Origin: Zantedeschia hybrid cultivar | Taxonomy: Eukaryota; Streptophyta; Magnoliopsida; Alismatales; Araceae | Assembly: GCA_030544215.1 (NCBI GenBank) | Contig: JARZZO010000001.1 | Coordinates: 69,280,456-69,344,455 of the forward strand | Length of the DNA: 64,000 bases | Direction of reading: 5' to 3' | In this document: piece by piece, positions 1-10,900 of the stretch | Position numbering within the stretch: position 1 is the first letter of the stretch | Layout of the letters: every line of letters starts with the position of its first letter | Made by a program: the position numbers and the translations under genes | Notes under the pieces: model-generated | Seen by the model: only the letters and a program-made list of their open reading frames with translations | Told to the model about the DNA's origin: nothing | Databases searched by the model: none

Positions 1-1042
1 TATGATGAGATCATAATAATGAGACTGATGACTTATAAACACATATTCTTAATTGTTCGTAGTCGTAGGATATTTGAAAATGACATCAAACATCCGGTAA
101 GACTAGTACATGTTATTCCAACTCATATGATGAGGGTGACTGATCTCGTTAGTTACTTGTGTAGAGACAATGGTAAACATGTAGGTGCTCATTGGAGAAT
201 GAGTTCACTGAACTGATCCGACATGAATCGCCGAATGGTAATTTTATCTGACTGTCAATCGGCTTGATTCATCGTCACAGTGGCGTAGTTGATCATTGGA
301 CTTGAGACACCAAAGACACCTTGTCGGTGGACTCTTGGACTTTGACCTTGACCTACGAATCCCTATCCACGGGATCTCTAATAGTCAAGGATCGGGTCCA
401 GCGGAAGGCCTTCGAAGGTGATTGTGTGTTCAATAAAGGATCGTTCGCTCTCAGGTAACTGGAGAGATAATGCTCTAGAATAGATCCGCAGGAATCTGTG
501 GCTAGAGCAGAAACAATATCAGAAAAGGTATTTTCGGATATTGTTCAGCGGAGTCTAATTCAAGTGAGTTGACCATCTAAGGTTTGACAGTTGACCATAT
601 CCTAGGTTAACTCGAGAGCATTGTGCGAACGAAGGATTATAACCACGCGATAATTGTAGATGGACAGGTTCCATGAGTGGGTTGCTGAACCCCATTACCT
701 TCCGGGATCATGCGGTGTTGCTTGACACCCAACTTGATCCGAAGTCCGACCAAATTTACATGCGATGTTAATTCGGCTGAGTAATTAGTTAATATCTAGA
801 TATTAATTAATTACATTAAGTCAATAACTAGTTATTGGACTTAACGGGCTGAAAACCGGACTGATAAATGGGCCTAGGCTGTAAGTGCTCAAATTGGGTG
901 TGTGTGATTATCATGAAAATTATGTTTTAAGTGACAAATAAACCTATTAAAAAGAAACTAGGTGAATGTGATCGTCAGAAACTTTTAACTAAAAAGTTCC
1001 AAAAGAAAGAGTTTGATCGCCTACCTGTTTTGGATGTGGGAG
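1..1042. mobile_element. LTR-retrotransposon non-coding remnant (3' internal spacer type)
   Basis: No coding potential: the only ORF of note (19-216) matches no family I recognise. The text resembles the non-coding stretch between the polymerase gene and the 3' LTR of plant Copia elements. A purine-rich GATGTGGGAGA at about 1031-1042, of polypurine-tract type, would sit just before an LTR. The assignment is by resemblance only. The left end lies outside the window. Confidence 0.35.
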
Positions 1043-1199
1043 ATTCTTGAGTTCTTGATTCCCCTCCTTCAGTCGACTGAAGAAAGATAGCCCTTTTTGT
1101 CTTTGTTCTTACTTTGATTGTTTATTGGGCTTTAAGGATCATCTAAATTCTTTGTTGTTCGCTGTTGATTCCCTCCTCTTGTTCTCCTTTTGTTCCTTA

Positions 1200-2267
1200 C
1201 AAGAAAATGGAAAGAAATGAAGAGCGATGAGGACTCAAGCAAGAATAGTATCTATTCTAGTAGAAATTCTGAACATGCAACTAAACAAATGGACTCACTT
1301 GTTGAGTGGTCTTTTAAACCCCTCAAAATATGGATTGGGAAAGAATGCTGGTGAGTGTGTGTTGCATGGAGTGATGTGATGAAAATGTGAGACTAATGTG
1401 ATGAAAAATGTGAGAATGATGCAGAAATTAATGAGAAGCTAAGTTGGATGGCCCATGGAAAGCCTTGATCTTGAAATGATCTTGAATGGACGAGGAACGG
1501 ATGAAGACTCCTGGAGGTAGCAGCACCTCGATCCTTCAGCGTTTGGACGTCGTCTCCTTCTTGAACAAATTATCACTCTCTATCACTGAGATCACTATTA
1601 TCACTATCACTAACACTATCACTAACTTTTCAATGATCAAGAGGCTGGGTATTTATAGACTTTTACATCCGCAGTTATTAATGGATTAACATGAAGGATT
1701 TTGAAATTTATCCAGCTTAACAAATAGATAAACACATATTAATTCATCTTTATCTGTAATTATGTAAAACGCGTCGTTTATTGTAGACGCCTTTTAACTA
1801 ATTAAGATAAGGATAAATATCCGGAAAAAGTTCATTATTATCTGTAATTATCTAAAACGCGTCGTTCATGGAAGACGCCTTTTAAACTAATTAGGATAAG
1901 AATAAACATCCGGAAAAGAGACAGAAACAACTTAGGAGATCTAAATTGTGTCGTGCCTGGCAGACGTCTTTTAGTTAATTAATCAATTAATTAAAATTCA
2001 AATTTAAATATCAAAATATGAATAAACTCTAAATGGCATTTACAGATATCGACGTCTTTTAGACTTTTTCATATTTTAATCAAAATTTGAATTAAAATCA
2101 ATTTAATTAATTAAGTTAAATTATGTCTGTCTGACCCGATACCATTTAGACAATTAATTCAAAAAGATTAATAAAAATTAACCAATGATTAAATATCAGA
2201 CTATTCTGATTCATTATTATATGATATGAAATTTACTCAAAATGATGTCAAAATTAGCGTGTCTACA
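1200..2267 (-). mobile_element. Candidate LTR on the minus strand (solo or fragment)
   Basis: Read on the minus strand, the block begins TGTAGACACG at 2267, a typical plant LTR start. It runs through an 88-bp repeat block (about 1730-2165) and reaches a TATA-like CTATAAATACCC at about 1650-1661. Such an order fits U3 followed by a promoter. I could not find a convincing left boundary or a target duplication, so the left coordinate is approximate and the identity tentative. Confidence 0.4.
1730..2165. repeat. Degenerate 88-bp tandem repeat carrying GCGTC-N10-GACGC dyads
   Basis: Each unit centres on a spaced inverted repeat. Perfect arms (GCGTC, 10 nt, GACGC) occur at 1771-1790 and 1859-1878. 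A near match is at 1948-1967, and degraded ones at about 2036 and 2124. Dyad starts are 88-89 bp apart. The shared tails (TTTTAACTAATTA, ATCCGGAAAA) support true tandem origin. Confidence 0.7.
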
Positions 2268-2357
2268 AGAAGGTCACACGCAATAAGATTCTCAATTAGT
2301 AGTACATAAGTGAGATTTATATTAACTCGGGGACTTTTGTGAAAAGTCGCTCCGACT

Positions 2358-2827
2358 TAATATATATACGGGTTGTTGAGAAACCCTGGGCCAAGCTCCA
2401 GGGTTTCCCCATGCTGGCCGTCATCCCTCCTTTCTCTCTCCTTCTCTGGGCATCCCGTTCGAGGTGTCGAGATAATCTCCGTCTCCGCCGTGCGGGATTC
2501 CCGAATGTCGGGAATTCCCATCTGTGGATTTTCGGCAATCGTTGCGACGACGGATCTTCAGCGAGCGAGCTGATACAGACGAGGGAGCGATGACGAATCA
2601 CCGCGGAGGATCGCGTGGATACCGTTGGAGGTCGAACGCTTGTGCGGCTTGCGGCATCGCATCGACGGAACCGAGACGAAAGTGGATTCGAATCCGCACA
2701 CGGTAATCTGATTACGACCTGATTTTTTGGTTTACGTTTTTCGTTCCGAATCAGATCAGCGGACATCGGGCGGGATAAAATTTTGTTCGTCGTTTCCGCT
2801 GGGTTCTTCGCATCTCGCCCGGATCCC
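2358..2827 (+). mobile_element. 3' part of an LTR (TATA to LTR end) on the plus strand
   Basis: A TATA-like TTAATATATATAC at 2358-2369 is followed by about 460 bp of GC-richer leader-like sequence. The block stops just before a primer binding site at 2833, as the R-U5 part of a 5' LTR would. The LTR end is probably TCCCA at 2827. The matching second LTR is not visible downstream in this window. Confidence 0.45.
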
Positions 2828-2832
2828 AATAT

Positions 2833-2845
2833 TGGTATCAGAGCC
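2833..2845 (+). other. Retrotransposon primer binding site (initiator tRNA-Met type)
   Basis: TGGTATCAGAGCC is the usual plant LTR-retrotransposon primer binding site, complementary to the 3' end of initiator methionine tRNA. It sits 5 bp after the inferred LTR end, which is the expected place for priming minus-strand DNA synthesis. Confidence 0.75.
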
Positions 2846-3834
2846 AGGTTCCGCTCTGATCCGCTTCGAGATGAAGAAAATTATTGTTCTAAAATTATTT
2901 CCATGCACTTATTCGTTTTTCTCAGAAAATTAGTTCATGTGATGGACATAAAATATTAGATATTATTTTCTATGAAGAAAACGATATATACTTTAGGGTT
3001 TTTCGTATAGTTCTTCATGGGGATGAAGAACCGGATATTGGGGTTTCATAGAGGATTCCATGGTGGTCGGAGACCTCTTTTACATCACTGGTATGGCCAG
3101 CAAAACTTCTTAACCCCGGTAAATCCCTGTTGTGACCGGCCGTTGGCAATGGAGCCTCATATTTTTTTGTTTTTCAAAGTGTTGGAGATGGAAGAACATG
3201 AGGGGAAGGTTTGCAAAAGCTCTTCTTAATTGCCGGATTTGGGGGCTGCCGACGACCAGATCATCGCCGTCCGGCCATCGCCGGAGCTGGGGATGCTAAA
3301 GGGGCCAACCCCTCGCCGCCTCTGGCTGCCCTGGCTGCCGGCTCCAGCGGCGGCGCCGCCCAAACACCCCAAAAACCTGCAAGCTGAAAAACCTAAGGGG
3401 CTGGCGTTGGGGGGTCTGAATCGGCCGGTCCCGCGTCGGTTCGACCGCGGGCCTGGGTCCGGTCGGGCGCGCCAGGCGCCCTGGCGCGTCAGATGGTTGG
3501 GCCAGGTAGGCCCGAGCCACGCCGCCCCTTGGTCCGAACCACCCGGCCCCCCAGGCCGAGCCCCGGCTGGCCCGAGCCCAAGTGTGCTACCTAGTTCGAG
3601 CCAGGCCGCACCTTGGCTAGGTCCTGGCCCAATTGGCCCAGCCCATTGGGCCTAACCCTATTAACCCCTATTACCCCAGCCCATTAACCCATTCAAACCC
3701 CTTAACCCCAATTAACCCTCTAAAAGTTTTTTATTAATGTTTGTAACCCACTTCTAATTAACTGGAAATTGTTTTAAATAAAATTTAAAATATGTTTTAG
3801 ACTTTAATTTATAATTTCCAGTTAAATAAGTGTT
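2846..3834 (+). mobile_element. Retrotransposon 5' untranslated/internal region, no gag recognised
   Basis: This stretch follows the primer binding site, where gag would be expected. No zinc knuckle, protease or polymerase motif appears in any frame. A GC-rich block (about 3230-3655) gives proline/alanine-rich open frames on both strands, which is composition rather than coding. It ends in a run of degenerate TTAACCCC-like units (about 3650-3720). Confidence 0.4.
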
Positions 3835-4265
3835 ATTATTAAGATATGATCTTAATTAGATTTAACAAGTGTTGTTAAATCCTTATAATAAAATTATTAG
3901 AGGGTTATTTTAGATATGATCTTAATTTAATTAACAACTGTTGTTAATTTAATGTTTTTTATTAATATGAGTGATTAAAGGGGTTAATTAAGATGAGATC
4001 TTAATTTAGTTATTAACAAATGTTGTTAATATCTTTTTATTAAATGATTAAAGGGGTTGTTATTAAGATTTGGTCTAAATTGTAAATTACTTTTAAATAA
4101 GTGATTTGAGAGGTTTTTGTTCAAGATTTGATCTTAAAATTATATTAACAAGAGTTGTTAATTGATTATTAAGTAGTGACCTAAATTTTAATTATCAAAT
4201 GTTGTTAATTAATCTTAGTCAGATGATTAGATTATTTTAATTTCTTAGCAATTGTTGTTATGAAA
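3835..4265. repeat. Degenerate AT-rich repeats with two palindromic motifs
   Basis: About six imperfect units of roughly 65-95 bp alternate a palindromic AAGATATGATCTTAATT motif with a second near-palindrome, TTAACAANTGTTGTTAA. Examples of the second lie near 3863, 3924, 4013, 4144 and 4195. Spacing is irregular. The block directly follows the retrotransposon leader and may belong to it. Confidence 0.55.
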
Positions 4266-5870
4266 TTAATTATTTGATTAAGGAACATTTAATAAAAGTT
4301 AAGTGATACTTGTTTGGTTTTAGGAAGACTAGTGTACAATGCCTTCTATACTATAATTTTGTGAACACTTATATTTATATTAGAAACTCATGTAGGACAC
4401 TCGGATACGACATAACACTCAGACACCTGTGTCTAACCTTTTACTTCAACATTTTAAAATAAATATTAGACATTTTTAAAAATATTTATATGTGTGCCAA
4501 CATTTGACATATTTTAGTTATATTGTTTATATTTTAAATGAGTTTCAACAATTATATTACGTTATATGTATATATAACTACACACTAATATGTATATGGT
4601 TATATATTCTTCGTATATTTTTGTATCCCATTTTTAAGATATTATTGTGTCCGACACATGTGTCTATGTCCACACTTGACACCCTTGTTTATGTCTCACA
4701 AATCATAATCTTGCCGTCACCATTCAAATTACCTTCAAATGATATCTGATTTTACATGGATAAATCACGGATTCTTTAACCGTACAACTCTATGACTAAA
4801 GCACCAAAGAATCTATCATTACATTTGACCTCTCTTTCGTACAAAACTTCTATTTCTTGTGATTATATAGAAGAAAGAGTTATCTCACATCTCTTTCGTA
4901 CAACTTCTATTTCTTGTGATTATATAAAGGAAAGACTTATCTCATGAATTTATGGGATTTATGTCCGAATGCTTCCTACATTCGTTAAGAAATAAATATT
5001 CTCTATGATTGAGCTTTCGAGTTTGAAATTATTGTCCAAAAAAGACAAATTTCTTGAAGCCAAAAAAAAAAAAAACCCCTCCACCAAGGAAAAAGAGTTA
5101 GTTTTAATATCTATATGTATACTCTTTGGATTGGGGGAGGCTCCATAAATGTTGAATAATACTTGTTGCACTACCAAATACTGACAGTACAATCATACCA
5201 CAAAATTATTTTGAGTTGGCCCCATGTGCCCCACATGTCTATATACTTTGATCTTTGATTAGGCGACTCAAGAAAAAATTAAAAATAAAAAAAGCTCCAA
5301 TAAATAGTAAAAAAATGTCTTTAATGGTCTAAGTCTATGATAATTATTTTTTTTTATTTTTTTTAGATCATCCGATCAAAGATTGAGCTACACAAGCATG
5401 TAAAAATATGCGGTCCAACATTAAAAAAATCATCTTTTATGTGTAGGGTAGGTGTAGGGCTACAAACAAATCAATATGTTCAATGAACAGCTTGTGAGAG
5501 GGAGATAATAACTCGACTGAGTTTGTTTATTAAGCTAAATAAACAAATTTGAATAAAAATTTAAGTTCGGTTCGTTGAATGAGCCAAGCATGATCACAGG
5601 CGAGATTGACTTGATTATGTGCATAAACAAGCTTGTTTAAGTATTAGTTAGAGCTGGTTTTAGTACTCATTAAGAGCTCGTTTACATAACCATTCATTAA
5701 AACTCATTTAAGTACTCATTAAAACTCATGTTAGGTATCATTTAATTATTTTATTCATGAATGAGCTTAGTTAATAAGATACTTAATGTCGTAAAGATTT
5801 TTCTATTAAATAAATTGGGGTACAAATAGATTTGTACTCACTATGTTTGCTTTGAGTTTATAAATTTAAA
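4266..5870. other. Intergenic, no gene seen
   Basis: AT-rich sequence with short direct repeats, for example two copies of a CTCTTTCGTACAAAACTTC-like phrase near 4833 and 4892. No conserved protein or RNA gene is recognisable. Around 5460-5800 there are scattered words such as GAGCTCG and CAAGCTTG, of a kind common in decayed hAT MITEs, but no ends could be defined. Confidence 0.5.
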
Positions 5871-5879
5871 TAAAAAAGA

Positions 5880-6277
5880 GGTTTTTGTATATATATCCTA
5901 CAAATATACCGTATTTACATGTATACCCTAACTCTTACATATTATTTTTAATACCCCCAAAATCTCAGATATGTTGCGATTATATCCCTCCGTCAAATTG
6001 TCGTTAAACCAAGCTTGAAGATTTTGCATACATACCCCTAAATTCATTGATTTTTGCATATATACCTCTAAATTTACTAGAATTTTGCAAATGTACCCTT
6101 AATATTATCATGATTTACAGAATCTTTTTGGCATAGTCAGTTAGAATTCACGTTATTTTGATAGAGGGACATAGCTGTAACATATATGAGATTTTAGGGA
6201 TATTAAAAGTAATATGTGGGAGTTGAGATATATATGCAAATACGGTGTATTTGAGGGACATATATACAAAAAAAACC
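5880..6277. mobile_element. Mutator-like MITE with long terminal inverted repeats
   Basis: The two ends are long imperfect inverted repeats of roughly 110 bp, starting GGTTTTTGTATATAT and ending with its complement. They are flanked by 9-bp direct repeats TAAAAAAGA (5871-5879) and TAAAAAATA (6278-6286), an 8/9 match. Long inverted repeats plus a 9-bp duplication are the Mutator-like signature. There is no coding capacity, so it is non-autonomous. Confidence 0.75.
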
Positions 6278-6286
6278 TAAAAAATA

Positions 6287-7259
6287 TTGAACCAATTGAA
6301 CCCATTTGTTTACCATTTTTGGTCACTGATGAGTAGAGAGTCAAGGGCCCTTAGAGCCAGCCCATTAACATAGAACTCGAGGAAATCCCTTCAAGATGTG
6401 AGCCAGTTGATCTGGGCCGGTTGGACCCTCGGCCGGTTAATCTCGTTATGTAGGCACTCGAAGAAGGCATGTACCTTAGGGAATAGTCCCACATATGCTG
6501 CCATAAAGAAGGCCAACTAACTTTTTCCTTATAAAAGATAATGTTAGCGTCATCAAAAGGTACGTCTTATCCTATCCTCTTAATCCCCATTTGCTTAACA
6601 TGCACCTCTCTCTCACGTGCCAGCACTGACCTAAGTGTTGGAGGGACTTACACTAGGATCATATCCCGGGCCCCAACTGACCTCATGTGTGTATGTGCTC
6701 AAGTGAATTTGGGACCCACTCGTCCGGCTTTATCTCCTCTCCCTCACAGTCTAAGGTACTTTGTCCAAGACCAGCTTGTGAGCACCTTTGACTGCTCAGT
6801 CACCTTGACAAATGAGCTAAGTTAGTGGAGAAAAAAATCTCTCATTATCTATCTTTTTTTGAGATTTTAGAGGAATCCATAATGGAGGTTGATAAGGTAT
6901 TGACAAGAGTCCCAATTTTCAAATTTCAAGCTTTTGAAAAATCTAAAAATTTGATGGGATACAGCCATTTGTTTTACACTTTTCAAATTTTCAACTTTTC
7001 CAAGTTGAAACTTTAAAATCTGATAGAAAAGTGTAAATAAACTCCAGCTAAAATCTATATATGAGTTACTCGATACATGGCTTGAAGTTGCTCAATATCC
7101 AAATCAGCCAAACTCGAACAACAGTCAAGGATTTATGCCTCAAATTCGAACTTCATTAAGATTAGTTGTACCAAATTGAAAAACTCGGCTCATACTCGGC
7201 TTGTTCAGCAAATACTATTGATAAATGTCTTTTAAAACAAAAAACCTACGACCAAAAGC
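6287..7259. other. Intergenic, no gene seen
   Basis: No recognisable coding exon. An open frame at 6541-6825 has no family features. The region lies between two MITEs upstream of UBP6 and could hold distal promoter sequence; nothing specific can be shown. Confidence 0.5.
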
Positions 7260-7267
7260 TCCTCACA

Positions 7268-7659
7268 CAGTGGCAGACGTAAAAATTTTATCTAGTGAGT
7301 TCACTTAGACAATTTGTCTATCAAGTCGTGTGCAATTCTGAGTGATGTGAGGATGTCTACTCTTTAGGTAATTAAAATCATATTTTCTTAGAATTTGAAT
7401 TAAGTTAAGCAAATTATCAAAAAATGGAATTAAATATTTAAATAAAAGAGAGTGACTTAGTTGTTCGATCGTTTCATTTTCTATATAGAGGATACAAATT
7501 TGGTACCTATAAAAAACATTTATTTTAAGTTATTTAAAATTTTTCCTGAGCTGCGGGGGGCTGCGCTAGACTGGAACTTGGACTAGTGAAGTCACGAGAA
7601 CTTTGGCAAGTCGAGTGAGGTCCTATGACCTTACTGAACAAGTGCTGCGTCCGCCACTG
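7268..7659. mobile_element. hAT-type MITE just upstream of the UBP6 promoter
   Basis: The ends are CAGTGGCAGACG on the left and, on the complementary strand of the right end, CAGTGGCGGACGCAG. Flanking 8-bp direct repeats TCCTCACA (7260-7267) and TCGTTACA (7660-7667) match at 6 of 8 positions. The 392-bp element has no coding capacity. It ends about 190 bp before the UBP6 TATA box. Confidence 0.65.
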
Positions 7660-7850
7660 TCGTTACACAACGAAGGGTAGATGAAATGTCTCGGCCCTCG
7701 GCTGCCTTCACGCCCACGCCACATGCACTGCATCCCGCCACCCAGCCGCATCGACCGATTTCATCGACAACGGACGGCCTAGATGCAGCGAAGACCCTGG
7801 GTTCGGGAACTCTATTTCCCCGACGGCGGTGGGATATCATACCTCCTCCT

Positions 7851-7928
7851 CTATATATACACACCGACCGATCCCCCTCTCCGCGCTCTCCTCGGCAGCG
7901 TCGAAGCGCGGCGGCTCCGGCGACCACC
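7851..7928 (+). promoter_or_regulatory. UBP6: UBP6 core promoter and 5' leader
   Basis: CTATATATACACAC at 7851-7864 is a good TATA box. Transcription would start about 30 bp later, near 7885. A short CT-rich leader then leads to the start codon at 7929. The start region is not experimentally defined here. Confidence 0.6.
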
Positions 7929-7938
7929 ATGCCCACTG
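7929..7938 (+). CDS. UBP6: UBP6 exon 1 (10-nt coding mini-exon)
   Basis: ATGCCCACTG encodes Met-Pro-Thr plus the first base of the Val codon, followed by a GT donor. Joined to exon 2 it gives MPTVSIKWQK, the expected UBP6 N-terminus. Only 10 coding bases lie in this exon, so ORF scans miss it. A run of C residues in the intron (about 7961-7976) starts about 20 bp after the donor. Confidence 0.9.
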
Positions 7939-10900
7939 GTACGACGAATTCGCTTCCTCCCCCCCCCCCCCCCCCGACCCTCCAATTTACCACTTCGCTA
8001 CTTCGGTTTCTGCCGTCTGCCATCTTCTTCGGCATCTGAGGTTTTGGCGCGGTCTGGTTACTTGCTTGTAGCAGTCTTGCGGCCTCAGATCTCAAAGGAA
8101 TCCTTTGCTGCCCTATGCGTGTAGAGGTTGTTGGTTTGGTGCGGAAGCCATGCGGCTGTGGGGTTTGAGATTGTGGTTTCGTGGGCGGTACTCCTCTTGG
8201 GTTCTGGGAAGATTAGTGTAGGTTGGAATTTTGCGAGAATCGGATTTGTCGCTGGTTAGAATGGTGGTCCGTGGAGTTCTTATAGGTTCGTTTGTCATGG
8301 TGTCTCCTTTTGGGGGTTGGGGGAAGTTGGTTTTTTTCCCTTGTTTGGGAAGTGGGTAGGTTAGTTTTTTTTTCTTTTTTGTTCTTTTCCGATGGTATTG
8401 TCGATTGAGATGTGTACTAGTGCTTTGAAGATTATTTCTTTCCCTTTTTATTTTTCTCTTTTCTCGTGCGCATGCTATACTTTGATTATTGATGGGTACT
8501 CAACGCCACTGAGGAAGAAGTTGTTCGTTGTGGTGATTGGTTTTCTGTTATCGTGCTTAGTTTGAAACAATAAATTGAATTTTGATGTGTCGGAAAATGG
8601 TTGGTTTCCTTCTGACATCAAAGAGGTGTACTTGAGTTGAGTTGAAATGCTTCATGTAGACTTTGCTTAAAGCTGGTGAATTTGCTGGCAAGTGTCTGTT
8701 GCTGTTATTCATTGTAGTTTCCTCGAATATGCTTTGCATGGGAAGCATTCTCCCAGCTGAAATCTTTCACATTGGAATCTCAATATTTGCTAGACCCTGA
8801 AACCTTTGTAAAATATGACTACCTTTAAAATGAAGAGATAAACAATTTTCTTTGGGCGTGTTTGTCAAAACTTCTGCTTGAAGGCCACTTTTAGCTTCCA
8901 CTTCACATAGAATGAATTGAGGGAGAGAGATTATAACTAATTTTGGTTTGTTACAAAAGTCAACTATTTCATAACAACCTTGCTTTTTCTTCAATCTTGG
9001 AAGCTTCACCTTGTAGCTTTTGGTTGGAAGTCAAAACACTAGGAAAATATTACATAATTGGCTTCCAAGATCCAAGAGCTTCCAGGAAAAAAAAAAAAAA
9101 ACTAAATAGAAGTGCAAAAGTGCTTCCAAATGAAAGCTGCGCCAAACATGGCCTTCATGAAATTCCGTGCTGCTTCCACCCACATATCCATCAACCTCTC
9201 TAATTTTTAGCCCTCACATAAGCGTCTACCCCATTGGCACATGCAATAACTCCCTGAATTTGGCTATGATCCAATTCAAGATGCCTGTAATGAATGTAAG
9301 CACCCAATTATCTCATTCAAATTGCAAATGAAGTAATTGGCCATACAAGCTTCTTCATCATCATCGTCATTGTCATCGTCTTCATCCCCTATTCCATCTA
9401 TTTGAGGTCGGCTAATGAATCATGTCCTGCCATCTTAATCTATCCAATGCCATACTTGTAGTAACACGTAGCAACATCAAGTCCTTTCTAACTATATCTA
9501 ACCACCTCATTTTAGGTCTTTCATAATGTCTACTATTCTCCTTCACTCTAATTTTATCACACCTCTTAACCGGTATTGAACTTGGGTGATGATGTACATG
9601 CCCAGACCATTGCAATATATTCTTCCTAAGCTTAATGCTAATAGGAGCTACACCTAAATCCTTATGTATATATTCATTCTTAATTTTATCTTTTCTAGTC
9701 TTACCATACATTTGCCTCAACATCCTCAACTCAACAACACATAGTTTTTGCACATGATCCTTTTCACAGTCCAACACTTATAACTATATAACATAGCAAG
9801 TCTTATTGTCGTCCTGTAAAATTTAAATTCGGATTTTAAGGGGACATGTCGATCACAAAGGTCTCCATATGCATTTCTCTACTTCAACCAACTTGCCTTG
9901 ACTCTATATGTAACATCTTCGTACATCTCCCCATTATATCGAGTAATAGATCCTCAATATCAAAAGTTACTACTTTTAGGAACAACTTGACTCTTGATTG
10001 CCACTAAATTCACCTGATCGACCTTTATGTTATTGAAATTATATTTCATATATTCTAACTTAGTTCGACTAATCTTAAAACCTTTAAAGTCTTAAGTGGA
10101 CCTCTATTGTTCTAATTTATCATTCAAACTCTCATTATTCTCATCAACTAGAATAATATCATCTACAAATAACATATATCAAGGAGTGTCACTATGCAAG
10201 TGTTCAATAACCTCATCCATAACTAAAGTAAAGATTAAGGACTTAATACTAACCTTTGACGTAATATAATAGTAACAGGGAACTCAAACGTCTCTCTAGC
10301 AATAGTTCTAACACTAGTATACCCCTCTCGTACAGAGTAGCACACATATGGGGGTCAATAGGGGAGGTGAGATGAACGGGAGGCTGTTTAGAGGGATATT
10401 GTAGGGCTCCAAAGGAGTGAGACATCATACTTAGCATCTGTGGACCTTCCTCCATACCTTGTTATATAATGTTCACGAGTATTGATATGCACACATGTAC
10501 TGAACTGAATGTTTTGCTGTTATGGATATTCATGAATATTGATTTGTTCATTTGCATATTAAGTGACTAGGTAACAGTTCTCATGCTCTGCTATTACTTG
10601 GGCATGAGTTTCTGTAATGAAATATTTACACCCCCCCCCCTCCCATCCGTTGAATCCTAACTTAATGGGCATCTAATGCAGTGAGCATCAAGTGGCAGAA
10701 GGAAACTTTTCCTGCTGTTGAGATTGACACTAGTCAACCTCCTTATGTTTTCAAGTGCCAGCTGTATGATCTTACTGGTGTACCTCCTGAAAGGCAAAAA
10801 ATTATGGTCAAAGGTGGCCTTTTGAAGGTATTGGAACTCAACTCTTTCTTGTTCTTGCTGATGATTAGAGGGCATGTTGATTCATGACATACATGCCTGC

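Noticed and set aside
3230..3655. Proline/alanine-rich 141-residue frame
   Set aside because: It has a GC-rich block with open frames on both strands, no start context, no domain, and lies in a retrotransposon leader.
7631..8124. Open frames around the UBP6 promoter
   Set aside because: They cross the MITE end, the TATA box and the first splice donor. The exon structure explains the region.
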